Source: CAYSPT01 sp964432985 (GTDB lineage: Bacteria > Muiribacteriota > CAYSPT01). Taken from it: 34,858 nucleotides of DNA. The notes below the pieces were generated by a model. That model searched no databases. It was given only the letters and a program-made list of their open reading frames with translations, and was not told the DNA's origin. Positions 1 to 7,208 of the stretch are shown here, in pieces (position 1 is the first letter of the stretch; every line of letters starts with the position of its first letter). Location of the stretch: positions 1 through 34,858 of the forward strand of contig CAYSPT010000055.1 of the NCBI GenBank assembly GCA_964432985.1. Direction: 5' to 3'. A program made the translations under genes and the position numbers.

Positions 1-122
1 CCGGTCATCGTCTGCCTATCCTCCATTATTGAGAGTCTACTGCATTTTCCGGGATAATTCCAGACCGTTAATCAAGTTTGCCGTGCCGGCCTTGTCGGGG
101 ATAAACATACAGCGGGAGGAAA

Positions 123-170
123 GAAAAAACCGGCGGCACCTCACCCTAAAAAAGGTCAGGTGCGCCGGCC
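123..170 (-). terminator. Intrinsic terminator of the redox operon
   Basis: Read on the minus strand, a GC-rich stem (arms at 158-168 and 130-141, one bulged base) is followed by six T residues at 124-129. It lies about 110 nt past the stop of the FMN glutamate-synthase-type gene, which is where an operon terminator is expected. Confidence 0.8.
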
Positions 171-178
171 TTGTTTAT

Positions 179-213
179 ACTACACCAGCTGTAAACACTA
201 CATCAGCTGCAAC
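179..213. repeat. Imperfect 17/18-bp tandem duplication
   Basis: Two adjacent copies of a unit of the form ACTACAYCAGCTGYAA are seen at 179-196 and 197-213. They lie between the redox operon's last stop codon and its terminator. No function is evident. Confidence 0.5.
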
Positions 214-243
214 ACAGACGAGATCAGATAATCATCAGCCGTT

Positions 244-277
244 TCAGGCGCCAACGCCTATCAGGCGCCAATGCCTT
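244..277. repeat. 17-bp tandem duplication with internal palindrome
   Basis: TCAGGCGCCAACGCCTA at 244-260 is followed directly by a near-identical copy at 261-277. Each copy can fold as GGCG-CCAA-CGCC or a close variant. The pair abuts the stop codon of the FMN glutamate-synthase-type gene, so it sits in the 3' UTR. Confidence 0.6.
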
Positions 278-1867
278 TTAGGCATTAAGAATCTTGTCTA
301 CCTCGTCAGCATCCGCTTCCATGACATACTTGAGCCCGGTGATATCAGCGGCAGCCGGAGTCAGTGCTACCAGGTCGCTGCGTTCCAGGTACTTGATGGC
401 GAACTTGCGGGAGCCGCACATGATCTGCCTGAGCCCCTGGGCCAGCCGCTCGTAGTAGGTGTAGAGTCCCAGTGCGCCGGTGGGTATCTTGTTGAAGGCT
501 TCCTTGCCCAATTCCTGCCTGAGCTTGGTGGCGGTAACGAAGATCTCCTCCTTGGTCCTCCCGAACCGGGAGACGTAGACTGGTACATCGTTCTGATCGA
601 TGGTCTTACCGATGGTCTTGCCCACCATGGCGGCAGCCAACGGTCCCCGGGCCATTCCCACCAGCTTGACGAAGGGTGCGCCCATGGCCAATCCCTTGAA
701 GATCTTGTCTTCGAAGGTGAAGCCGCCAGCCACGGCGATGGCCGGCAGGTGGCCGCCTTTATCGACGATCTTCTTGCAGTACTGGTAGAGCAGAGTGTGA
801 ATCTCTACAGGCGGGATACCCCACTCGTTCATCATGCGCCAGGGGCTCATACCCGTGCCGCCTGAGGCGGCGTCCACGGTGAGCAGATCCAGCTTATACT
901 TGGACACGTACTTCACCGCCCGGGCCAGGTCGGCCGGACGGTAAGCGCCGGTTTTCAGAAACACGTACTTGGCACCGGCGTCGCGAACCTGCTGTACTCT
1001 GGCGGCAAAAGTTTCTTCTTCCACCATACCGATACGGGAGTGGCGCTCGAACTCGGTGAAGGCTTTCTTCTCGAAGGCTTCGATGACGTCGGGATCGGTG
1101 GGATTCGGCAGAACGATGTAGCCGCGGCTGTAAAGTAGCTGGGCTTTTTTCAAATTCCTGATCTTGACCTCGCCGCCGATGTCCTTGGCGCCCTGCCCCC
1201 ACTTGAGCTCCACGGCATCCACGCCAAGCTCTTTGATGGCGTACTCCAGAGTGCCCAGGCGGCTGTCTTCCACGTTCTCCTGGGCGATGATGGCTCCGTA
1301 ACCGTCCCGCTGAAAATCCTTGAAAAGCTTGATCCTGTTTTTCATGTCTACGGTATCGACCACACGGCCATCGACAAGCCTGGATTCGGGATCCATACCC
1401 ACTACGTTCTCACCGATGGTGAGACCGGTGCCGGCCAGGGCGGAGCCGATAGCCAGCCCTTCCCAGTTGTTTTTGGCCACGTTGGTAGATCCGAGTCCGG
1501 GAACGATAAACGGCATTTTGAATTTGAGCCCGTTGTCGTGCCCGAAAGTGACACCGATATCAACCGCAGGGAAGATGGCTTTGTCGCTGTCAGCCTCTAC
1601 GCCATGAGCTCCTACGGCGGTCCCCATGATGCTCAGATGGGAGTAGTCCACCGGGAAGGTCTTCTCGGCGGCAGCAGTAATAACTCCGAAGGGCTGAGGA
1701 TAGATTACCTCGTGTCCCCGGTAGGCAGACTTGCCTATTTCACACATCCCGATACATCCGTCCACGCACGTCACGCACATTCCCGACGTGGATACTACCG
1801 ATCCCTCGGTTCTGTTCTTGGTGAGGGTAGCGGCTGTAGCATTCGTTCTCGTCAGTGTTCTGGTCAT
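278..1867 (-). CDS. FMN-binding glutamate synthase-type oxidoreductase
   Basis: This 529-residue protein matches the FMN/Fe-S (GltB2-like) domain of glutamate synthase, the stand-alone 'archaeal-type' form related to the MgsC subunit of N-methylglutamate synthase. The TIM-barrel phosphate-binding region is visible as AVAGGFTFEDKIFKGLAMGA (about residues 376-395), after a DAASGGTGMSPW motif. It lacks the N-terminal glutamine amidotransferase domain, so it would need ammonia or act on another substrate. An N-terminal CX2CX3CX3C motif (Cys31, 34, 38, 42) suggests an added Fe-S cluster. Start ATG follows AAGGAGGAG at good spacing. It is the last gene of a four-gene operon, 33 nt after the Fe-S protein. 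The family is well supported; the substrate is inferred and uncertain. Confidence 0.9.
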   Translation of the reverse strand: MTRTLTRTNATAATLTKNRTEGSVVSTSGMCVTCVDGCIGMCEIGKSAYRGHEVIYPQPFGVITAAAEKTFPVDYSHLSIMGTAVGAHGVEADSDKAIFPAVDIGVTFGHDNGLKFKMPFIVPGLGSTNVAKNNWEGLAIGSALAGTGLTIGENVVGMDPESRLVDGRVVDTVDMKNRIKLFKDFQRDGYGAIIAQENVEDSRLGTLEYAIKELGVDAVELKWGQGAKDIGGEVKIRNLKKAQLLYSRGYIVLPNPTDPDVIEAFEKKAFTEFERHSRIGMVEEETFAARVQQVRDAGAKYVFLKTGAYRPADLARAVKYVSKYKLDLLTVDAASGGTGMSPWRMMNEWGIPPVEIHTLLYQYCKKIVDKGGHLPAIAVAGGFTFEDKIFKGLAMGAPFVKLVGMARGPLAAAMVGKTIGKTIDQNDVPVYVSRFGRTKEEIFVTATKLRQELGKEAFNKIPTGALGLYTYYERLAQGLRQIMCGSRKFAIKYLERSDLVALTPAAADITGLKYVMEADADEVDKILNA

Positions 1868-1900
1868 TTCCAGTCTCCTCCTTATAACTACGTTTAAAAC

Positions 1901-2605
1901 CTATGATTCCTTGTTTTTCTTTTCTTCTTCACTTTTGACTATTTCACACGCAACACACGGTTCCATGTAACACATCATATCGTCAAACTGTTCCCGCTCC
2001 GCACAGGGCGGTTCCAGGTTGGCGCATCCGCCGCAGATGACCTTGTCAGGATCGCTGAACGTGCACCTCAGCTGGCAGGCGGGACATACATAGATGCAGC
2101 CCCCGCACAAACGGCAGACGTCTGAATGTTTGTCAAACGGTGTACCGATCGCTCTGTTTTCCCCCCGGTTCTGAAACCCGATAGCTTCCGCCACCATCTG
2201 CTCCTTACACATCCTGACGCACAAACCGCACATGATACAGTCTTCATGTTCCTGCTTGAACCGCTGCTGCTTGACACCGTGAGCTGAAGCCAGGTCCTGT
2301 ACTGTTTTCGATTGCGGGCATGTGGCCAGCAGCAGTTCGATGATCATTTTCCTTGCTTTCAACACCCGGTTGGAAGCAGTCCTGACCACCAGACCTTCCT
2401 CGGCGGGATAGGTACAGGATGTGACCAGCTTGGAGCGCTCCCCTTTCCCGATTTCCACCACACAGAGCCGGCAGGCGCCATAGGGGGACAGCCCTTCCAT
2501 ATGGCAGAGGGTGGGAATGGGAAAGCCCAGAAACGCGGCGGCTTCCAGCAGTGTCGAACCCTCCTGGATAGAAACCTGCAGGCCGTTAATAGTCAACGTT
2601 ATCAT
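1901..2605 (-). CDS. NuoG/HoxU-like Fe-S electron-transfer protein
   Basis: This 234-residue protein resembles the N-terminal part of NuoG, HoxU and the HydA N-terminus. A plant-type [2Fe-2S] domain occupies residues 1-78, with cysteines at about 34, 45, 48 and 64. A reduced central region carries only one Cys, so the usual His-Cys cluster motif looks lost. Two [4Fe-4S] ferredoxin motifs follow (CIMCGLCVRMC, then CRLCGGCIYVC plus a later Cys). The last 45 residues add six more cysteines in a CX2CX6CX10CX4CX2C pattern that I do not recognise. It probably shuttles electrons between the flavoproteins of the operon. Start ATG follows GGAGG and overlaps the upstream NuoF-GltD gene by 20 bp, implying translational coupling. 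Confidence 0.85.
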   Translation of the reverse strand: MITLTINGLQVSIQEGSTLLEAAAFLGFPIPTLCHMEGLSPYGACRLCVVEIGKGERSKLVTSCTYPAEEGLVVRTASNRVLKARKMIIELLLATCPQSKTVQDLASAHGVKQQRFKQEHEDCIMCGLCVRMCKEQMVAEAIGFQNRGENRAIGTPFDKHSDVCRLCGGCIYVCPACQLRCTFSDPDKVICGGCANLEPPCAEREQFDDMMCYMEPCVACEIVKSEEEKKNKES

Positions 2606-5600
2606 TATCGACGACCTCCAATACGGTGCTTTTTACTTCCTCGACCTTGGGTTCCGTGAACTCCAGGTCGCATCGTAAACACCTTCGTGATTCCAGCGTT
2701 GCTTCCTTGACAGTCAGTGTTATCTCCACTTCATCCATGCCCCGGGTGCGGGTCTCCACCGGACTGGTCGGGATCTTGATTCTGCCCGCCTCCGACAGGT
2801 CCTCATCACCGGTGTCAGCCGATTTAATATAGATATCAGGTAGGGACAGCGCAGGCAGTTCCTCGAGCTTCTGCCCGCGCAGGTAACGGTCGATCATCAC
2901 CGCCACTTTCTTGCCGTCGGCAATAGCCTCGACTACGGTATTGGGCCCGGTAACCACGTCACCCCCGGCGAACACGCCCTTCTTGCTGGTAACCAGGGTA
3001 GCCGGGTCAACCTTGATGGTGCCCCAGCTGGTAACATCGATATCCATGGAGGGGATGTAATCAACATCGGGCATATCACCGATGGAAAGCAGCAGAGTGT
3101 CCAGGTTGACCGTGTACTCGGTCCCGGGAACGGCTACCGGCCGGCGCCGGCCGCTGGAGTCGACGTCACCCAGCTTGTTTTTAATAAACTCCACACCGCT
3201 GAGCTGGCCGCTGGCCGAGAGGATCTTTACCGGCGACACCAGGGGAAGGATTGTGATCCCTTCCTCCAGCGCCGCTTCGATTTCCTCGTGAAGCGCAGGC
3301 ATCTCCTTGCGGGTGCGCCGGTAGAAGATGGTGACCTTATCAACATTCTTCTGGCGAAGCGCTACTCGTGCAGCGTCAACGGCGGAATTGCCGCCGCCGA
3401 TGACCCCCACCTGGCCGCGGGCCAGGTTTTCACCCTTCAGGTTGAACGCCTTGAGGTAGCGAAGCGCGGAGTTGATACCTTCGATGTTCTCCTCGTCGAG
3501 ATTCAGAGGACGGCTCTTGTGGGCTCCCAGGGCCAGGAAGACCGCCTCGAAACCATCGCCGAACAAACCGTCCACGGTAATGTCACTACCCAGGCGCGTA
3601 CCGCATTTCAGGGTTACATTATCGTTGAGAATGGCGGCTATCTCTTTCTTCAGCGTTTCCCGGGGCATCCGGTAGGCCGGGATACACGACAGGAGCATTC
3701 CCCCTGGCTCATCGTCCGAGTCGAAGACGGTGATCTTGTACCCCTTGAGCGACAGGTAGTAGGCTGCTGTCAGCCCGGCGGGACCGGAACCGACCACCGC
3801 TATCTTCTTCTGTCCGGCAAACTCGTCCTGGAGCAATTCGGGGCTGTACACTCCCGGTTCGATACGATCCGTGATGAACCGTTTCAGGGCCCGGATGGCC
3901 AGCGATTGCCCGCCGCTGGTACCCGCCCGGCACTTATCTTCGCAGGGATGGTGGCATACCCGGGCGCACACGGAGGGGAACGGGTTGGCGTCGCGAATGG
4001 CCTGGTAGGCCTCTTCGTATTCGCTCCGGGAAATGTGCGCTACGTACCGCCAGGCTTCAGTGCCGATGGGGCAGGTGGACTGGCAGGGAGCTCCCACCAG
4101 CTCTTTGCAGATCGAAGCCGGGCAGCGACGATGATTGATGTGCTCCATGTACTCATGACGAAAATGCTTGAGCGTTGACAGGACCGGGTTGGGAGCCGTC
4201 TGGCCCAGGCCGCACATGGAGGTGTCTTTCACCACTCCTCCCAGTTCTTCCAGCAGGTCCAGGCTCTCCGGTGTTCCCAGCCCACTGGTTATGTCATCCA
4301 GGATCTCGTACATACGCTGGGTTCCCTTGCGGCAAATGAAGCACTTACCGCAGGACTCATCTTTCAAAAAGCTGGTGAAGTACCTGGCTACATCCACCAT
4401 GCAGGTGCTTTCGTCCATGATGATCATGCCCCCCGAGCCCATCATGGAGCCTGCCTGTGTCAGGCTGTCGTAGTCGATGGTCAGGTCGAACATGCTGGAG
4501 GGGATACATCCGCCGGAGGGACCGCCGGTCTGTACCGCCTTGATCTTGGCTTCATCCGAAGGACCGCCGCCGATATCGTGGATGATCTCCTGGAAGCTTA
4601 TCCCCATGGGGACTTCCACCAGACCGGTGTTCTTGACCTTTCCCACCAGGCTGAATATCTTGGTCCCCGAGCTGTTTTCGGTCCCCACCTTCCGGTACTC
4701 GTGCGCTCCTTTTTCGATGATCACCGGGATGTTGGCCCAGGTTTCCACGTTGTTGATAGAGGTGGGCTTACCGTCAACGCCGCGCTGTACCGGGAACGGA
4801 GGACGCTGACGCGGTTCCCCGGTGCGGCTCTCGATGGACCGCATCAAAGCAGTCTCCTCGCCGCACACGAATGCCCCGGCTCCACGCACCATGGTGATAT
4901 CGAATGAGAACCCGGTTCCCAGGATATCTTCTCCCAGAAGTCCCGACTCCCGGGCCTGACGAAGCGCGATGATCAGGTGCTTGATGGCCATGGGGTACTC
5001 GTTTCGGACATAGATGACGCCCTCGTTGGCACCGGTACCGTACGCTCCGATGATCATTCCTTCGATGATGCTGTGGGGATTGCCCTCCAGGCAGCTTCTA
5101 TCCATGTAGGCCCCTGGATCACCCTCGTCGGCGTTGCATACCAGTATCTTGCCGCGGTCTGCCGGCTGGCCGGCCAGCATCTCCCACTTGACCCCGGTAG
5201 GAAATCCAGCACCGCCGCGGCCGCGGAGACCCGCCGCTTTGATCTCTTCTACCACGCGTGTCGGATTACCGGATTCAAGGACCTTGATCAGGGCGGAGTA
5301 CCCGTTGTTTTCGATATAGTTGAATATCCTGATGGGATCGAGGTTTTCGTTACGGCCCAGTATCGTCCGGACCTGCTTGCGGTAAAACGGCAGATCGCCC
5401 TGTTTCTCGATGGGCTCACCGGTTTGCGGGTCCTTAAAAAGCAGATCTTTCACTACTCTTCCATGGGACACGGCGTCTATTATCCGCCGCATACCGGCGG
5501 TGTCAAGACTCGGGTAAAATGTCCCGAAGGGCTCGATTCGAACCGAGGGCTCCACCTCACAGTACCCGTGGCATCCGCTGATGCGTAACCCGATTACGTC

Positions 5601-5774
5601 CATCAGCCCACGAGCGAGCATCTCCTTTTTAATCACCCGGATGAGGTTGTTGGCCCCGCTGGCCTGCCCGCAGGTCCCCGCCGAAACCACGATGGTGGGA
5701 AAATACGGTTTGTAATCGGCGAGAATTATCTCGCGAAGTTCTTTGAAGTCGTCAATTGACCTGAGCTTTTTCAT
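2586..5774 (-). CDS. NuoF/HydB-GltD fusion flavoprotein
   Basis: This 1062-residue protein joins two enzymes. Residues 1-100 form a thioredoxin-like [2Fe-2S] domain (Cys35, 68, 72). Residues 130-540 are NuoF/HydB-like, with the NADH/FMN loop GRGGAGFPTG (185-194), GDPGAYMD (218-225) and a [4Fe-4S] set (Cys475, 478, 481, 521). Residues 550-965 are GltD/NfnB-like: an N-terminal Cys-rich cluster domain (Cys551, 556, 564, 568, 603, 607, 611, 615), FAD loop GSGPAG (662-667) and a second dinucleotide loop GGGNSA (793-798). A CLRC motif lies near residue 1032. It would therefore hold FMN, FAD and two NAD(P)H sites. The normal C-terminal ferredoxin domain of HydB is replaced by the GltD part. It lies downstream of NuoE across a hairpin-rich gap. 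Domain calls are firm; a bifurcating role is inference. Confidence 0.92.
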   Translation of the reverse strand: MKKLRSIDDFKELREIILADYKPYFPTIVVSAGTCGQASGANNLIRVIKKEMLARGLMDVIGLRISGCHGYCEVEPSVRIEPFGTFYPSLDTAGMRRIIDAVSHGRVVKDLLFKDPQTGEPIEKQGDLPFYRKQVRTILGRNENLDPIRIFNYIENNGYSALIKVLESGNPTRVVEEIKAAGLRGRGGAGFPTGVKWEMLAGQPADRGKILVCNADEGDPGAYMDRSCLEGNPHSIIEGMIIGAYGTGANEGVIYVRNEYPMAIKHLIIALRQARESGLLGEDILGTGFSFDITMVRGAGAFVCGEETALMRSIESRTGEPRQRPPFPVQRGVDGKPTSINNVETWANIPVIIEKGAHEYRKVGTENSSGTKIFSLVGKVKNTGLVEVPMGISFQEIIHDIGGGPSDEAKIKAVQTGGPSGGCIPSSMFDLTIDYDSLTQAGSMMGSGGMIIMDESTCMVDVARYFTSFLKDESCGKCFICRKGTQRMYEILDDITSGLGTPESLDLLEELGGVVKDTSMCGLGQTAPNPVLSTLKHFRHEYMEHINHRRCPASICKELVGAPCQSTCPIGTEAWRYVAHISRSEYEEAYQAIRDANPFPSVCARVCHHPCEDKCRAGTSGGQSLAIRALKRFITDRIEPGVYSPELLQDEFAGQKKIAVVGSGPAGLTAAYYLSLKGYKITVFDSDDEPGGMLLSCIPAYRMPRETLKKEIAAILNDNVTLKCGTRLGSDITVDGLFGDGFEAVFLALGAHKSRPLNLDEENIEGINSALRYLKAFNLKGENLARGQVGVIGGGNSAVDAARVALRQKNVDKVTIFYRRTRKEMPALHEEIEAALEEGITILPLVSPVKILSASGQLSGVEFIKNKLGDVDSSGRRRPVAVPGTEYTVNLDTLLLSIGDMPDVDYIPSMDIDVTSWGTIKVDPATLVTSKKGVFAGGDVVTGPNTVVEAIADGKKVAVMIDRYLRGQKLEELPALSLPDIYIKSADTGDEDLSEAGRIKIPTSPVETRTRGMDEVEITLTVKEATLESRRCLRCDLEFTEPKVEEVKSTVLEVVDNDNVDY

Positions 5775-5806
5775 CGGCTATTTCTCTCCCAACTCAGTCA
5801 TGTAAC

Positions 5807-5900
5807 CCGTCGTTAGACGGTTAGTAAACCCGTCGTTAGACGGTTATTAAACCGTCGTTAGACGGTTATTAAACCGTCGTTAGACGGTTAGTAAGCCGTC
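5807..5900. repeat. 22-bp tandem hairpin array
   Basis: Four copies of CCGTC-GTTA-GACGG followed by an AT-rich spacer (TTATTAAA or close) begin at 5807, 5830, 5852 and 5874. A decayed fifth begins at 5896. The spacing is 22-23 bp. Each unit folds as a 5-7 bp stem with a 4-nt loop on either strand. The array fills most of the gap between the NuoE-like stop and the NuoF-GltD start. Confidence 0.9.
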
Positions 5901-5909
5901 ATCCGGCGA

Positions 5910-6788
5910 TTAGAAATTAATTCCGTCAAGATCCAGCATGTGCGTCTTGCACCCGCGCCGGGCGCAAATCTGGATCATACCGCCCCCGCGCACGATCATG
6001 GGCACCATGGGCGCGCCGCACTCGGTGCAGTTCCATGCACCCGCCAGTTCGGAGTGGCAATGGGGGCAGAAAAAGTGGGACACCGAATCGAGAGGCCGGT
6101 TCTGCTCCGACTCCGTGTTGAAACTACCGTACAGCGAAGAAAGCCTGAGCCAGCTGTGCACACGTTTATACGATACGGTTACCAGTATGGAGGGGTACTC
6201 GTCGATCAAGTACTCCTTGTCCATCAGGCTGTGGTTGCAATTCGGGCAGTTGACCTTCACCGGAAAAACACGCTCGTCGGTGCTGACATCGACCTCGTCC
6301 AGGCCGTCAAGTGTTTCCTGGAGGATGCTCTTCACCTTCTTCGGGGTCACCTTCGAAAAATAGTGGTTGTCGATGACCACGATGGGACCGAGTGCGCACG
6401 CCCCGAGACAGGCGACCGTCTCAAGAGTGAACATGCCGTCGGTAGTTGTCTCACCATCCTCGATACCCAGCTGATTCTCGAATTCCGTGACCACGCGGGG
6501 AGCTCCGCGCACGTGACAGGCGGTACCCCGGCAGACGGTGATGAGATGCTTGCCACGCGGCTTCAGTCGGAACAGCTTGTAAAACGTGGCCACACCGTAA
6601 ATGTCGACCATGGGATAACCGGATTTTTCCGAAACCTGCCTGAGTATTTCCTCGGGAAGATATCCATACTTTTTCTGGATTTCTTCCAGGATGGCGATGA
6701 GAGCTCCGCGCTTTTTCCTGTGTTTACGTATTACCCGGTTGATGACTTCGTCGTAGGTAAGTTCCTGCTTGGTGGGTTCCTGGTCCAT
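5910..6788 (-). CDS. NuoE/HydC-like subunit with zinc-ribbon tail
   Basis: This 292-residue protein starts with a NuoE/HydC domain: an N-terminal helical part, then a thioredoxin-like [2Fe-2S] domain with CRGTAC and CLGAC supplying the four Cys ligands. NuoE proteins are usually about 160-170 residues. Here the last 110 residues add paired cysteines (CPNC, CPHC, CTEC and CX4C near the end) typical of zinc ribbons. I chose the ATG at 6788 because GGAGG precedes it at ideal spacing; an in-frame start 42 nt upstream has no such site. It is the first gene of the redox operon. Its expected role is partner of the NuoF module in NADH electron transfer. Confidence 0.9.
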   Translation of the reverse strand: MDQEPTKQELTYDEVINRVIRKHRKKRGALIAILEEIQKKYGYLPEEILRQVSEKSGYPMVDIYGVATFYKLFRLKPRGKHLITVCRGTACHVRGAPRVVTEFENQLGIEDGETTTDGMFTLETVACLGACALGPIVVIDNHYFSKVTPKKVKSILQETLDGLDEVDVSTDERVFPVKVNCPNCNHSLMDKEYLIDEYPSILVTVSYKRVHSWLRLSSLYGSFNTESEQNRPLDSVSHFFCPHCHSELAGAWNCTECGAPMVPMIVRGGGMIQICARRGCKTHMLDLDGINF

Positions 6789-6867
6789 AGCTCGCCTCCA
6801 GATGTGAGTCATTGAAAAACCTGACCGCAAAATTGCCCAAAGTGGAAATCGGAAATTTCCCGATAAG

Positions 6868-6898
6868 CATAGTTATTCTATGAGCCATATATTCTATG
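6868..6898. promoter_or_regulatory. Candidate operator over the redox promoter
   Basis: An imperfect palindrome CATAG-TTATT-CTATG (6868-6882) is followed 18 bp on by a related CATATATTCTATG (6886-6898) that covers the -10 box of the redox operon promoter. Two similar sites one and a half to two helical turns apart would suit a dimeric regulator. The regulator is unknown. Confidence 0.4.
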
Positions 6899-6919
6899 CA
6901 TGTTATATAGACTTGTCAA
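6891..6919 (-). promoter_or_regulatory. Sigma70-type promoter of the redox operon
   Basis: On the minus strand TTGACA (6914-6919) and TAGAAT (6891-6896) are separated by exactly 17 nt. This places transcription start near 6884, about 95 nt upstream of the NuoE-like start codon. It is the only good promoter seen for the four-gene operon. Confidence 0.8.
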
Positions 6920-7022
6920 GGGTAAAACCTGTAAAAATTGAGCAATCATTAATCGGGCCTTTATTTATCACGTGTTTTGCTATTATTTTTTCGAAAATCA
7001 CCACAGTCTGAAAACGTGACCA

Positions 7023-7054
7023 TGCTCTGCTTTATCACTTCGTACTACAGAGCA
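7023..7054. other. Inverted repeat between the divergent promoters
   Basis: TGCTCTG (7023-7029) and CAGAGCA (7048-7054) form a perfect 7-bp inverted repeat with an 18-nt centre. It has no T-tract, so it is not a terminator. The rest of the 420-nt gap 6789-7208 holds only the two promoters and AT-rich sequence. Confidence 0.3.
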
Positions 7055-7128
7055 GAACCTGCGGACCATAGCCATTAGTGAAAACTGGCAATGAAGAAAT
7101 TCAAACAGGCAATCAGGCACATCAATTA

Positions 7129-7157
7129 TTGACAAATGGACATAACATCAGTAATAT
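7129..7157 (+). promoter_or_regulatory. Consensus sigma70-type promoter
   Basis: TTGACA (7129-7134) and TAATAT (7152-7157) are separated by 17 nt, giving a start near 7164 and a 45-nt leader before the gene at 7209. It is close to the vegetative consensus, so steady expression is likely. Confidence 0.82.
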
Positions 7158-7208
7158 AGGCCCCACTTTAAAGAGATATTACGATAACGTGAGAAGGTGA
7201 ATGTTGCC

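Noticed and set aside
29..865. Long open frame on the plus strand
   Set aside because: It is mostly antisense to the well-supported FMN glutamate-synthase gene and also runs through the operon terminator.
5807..5900. CRISPR array
   Set aside because: Units are 22 bp and directly adjacent, with no unique spacers. It is a simple tandem repeat.
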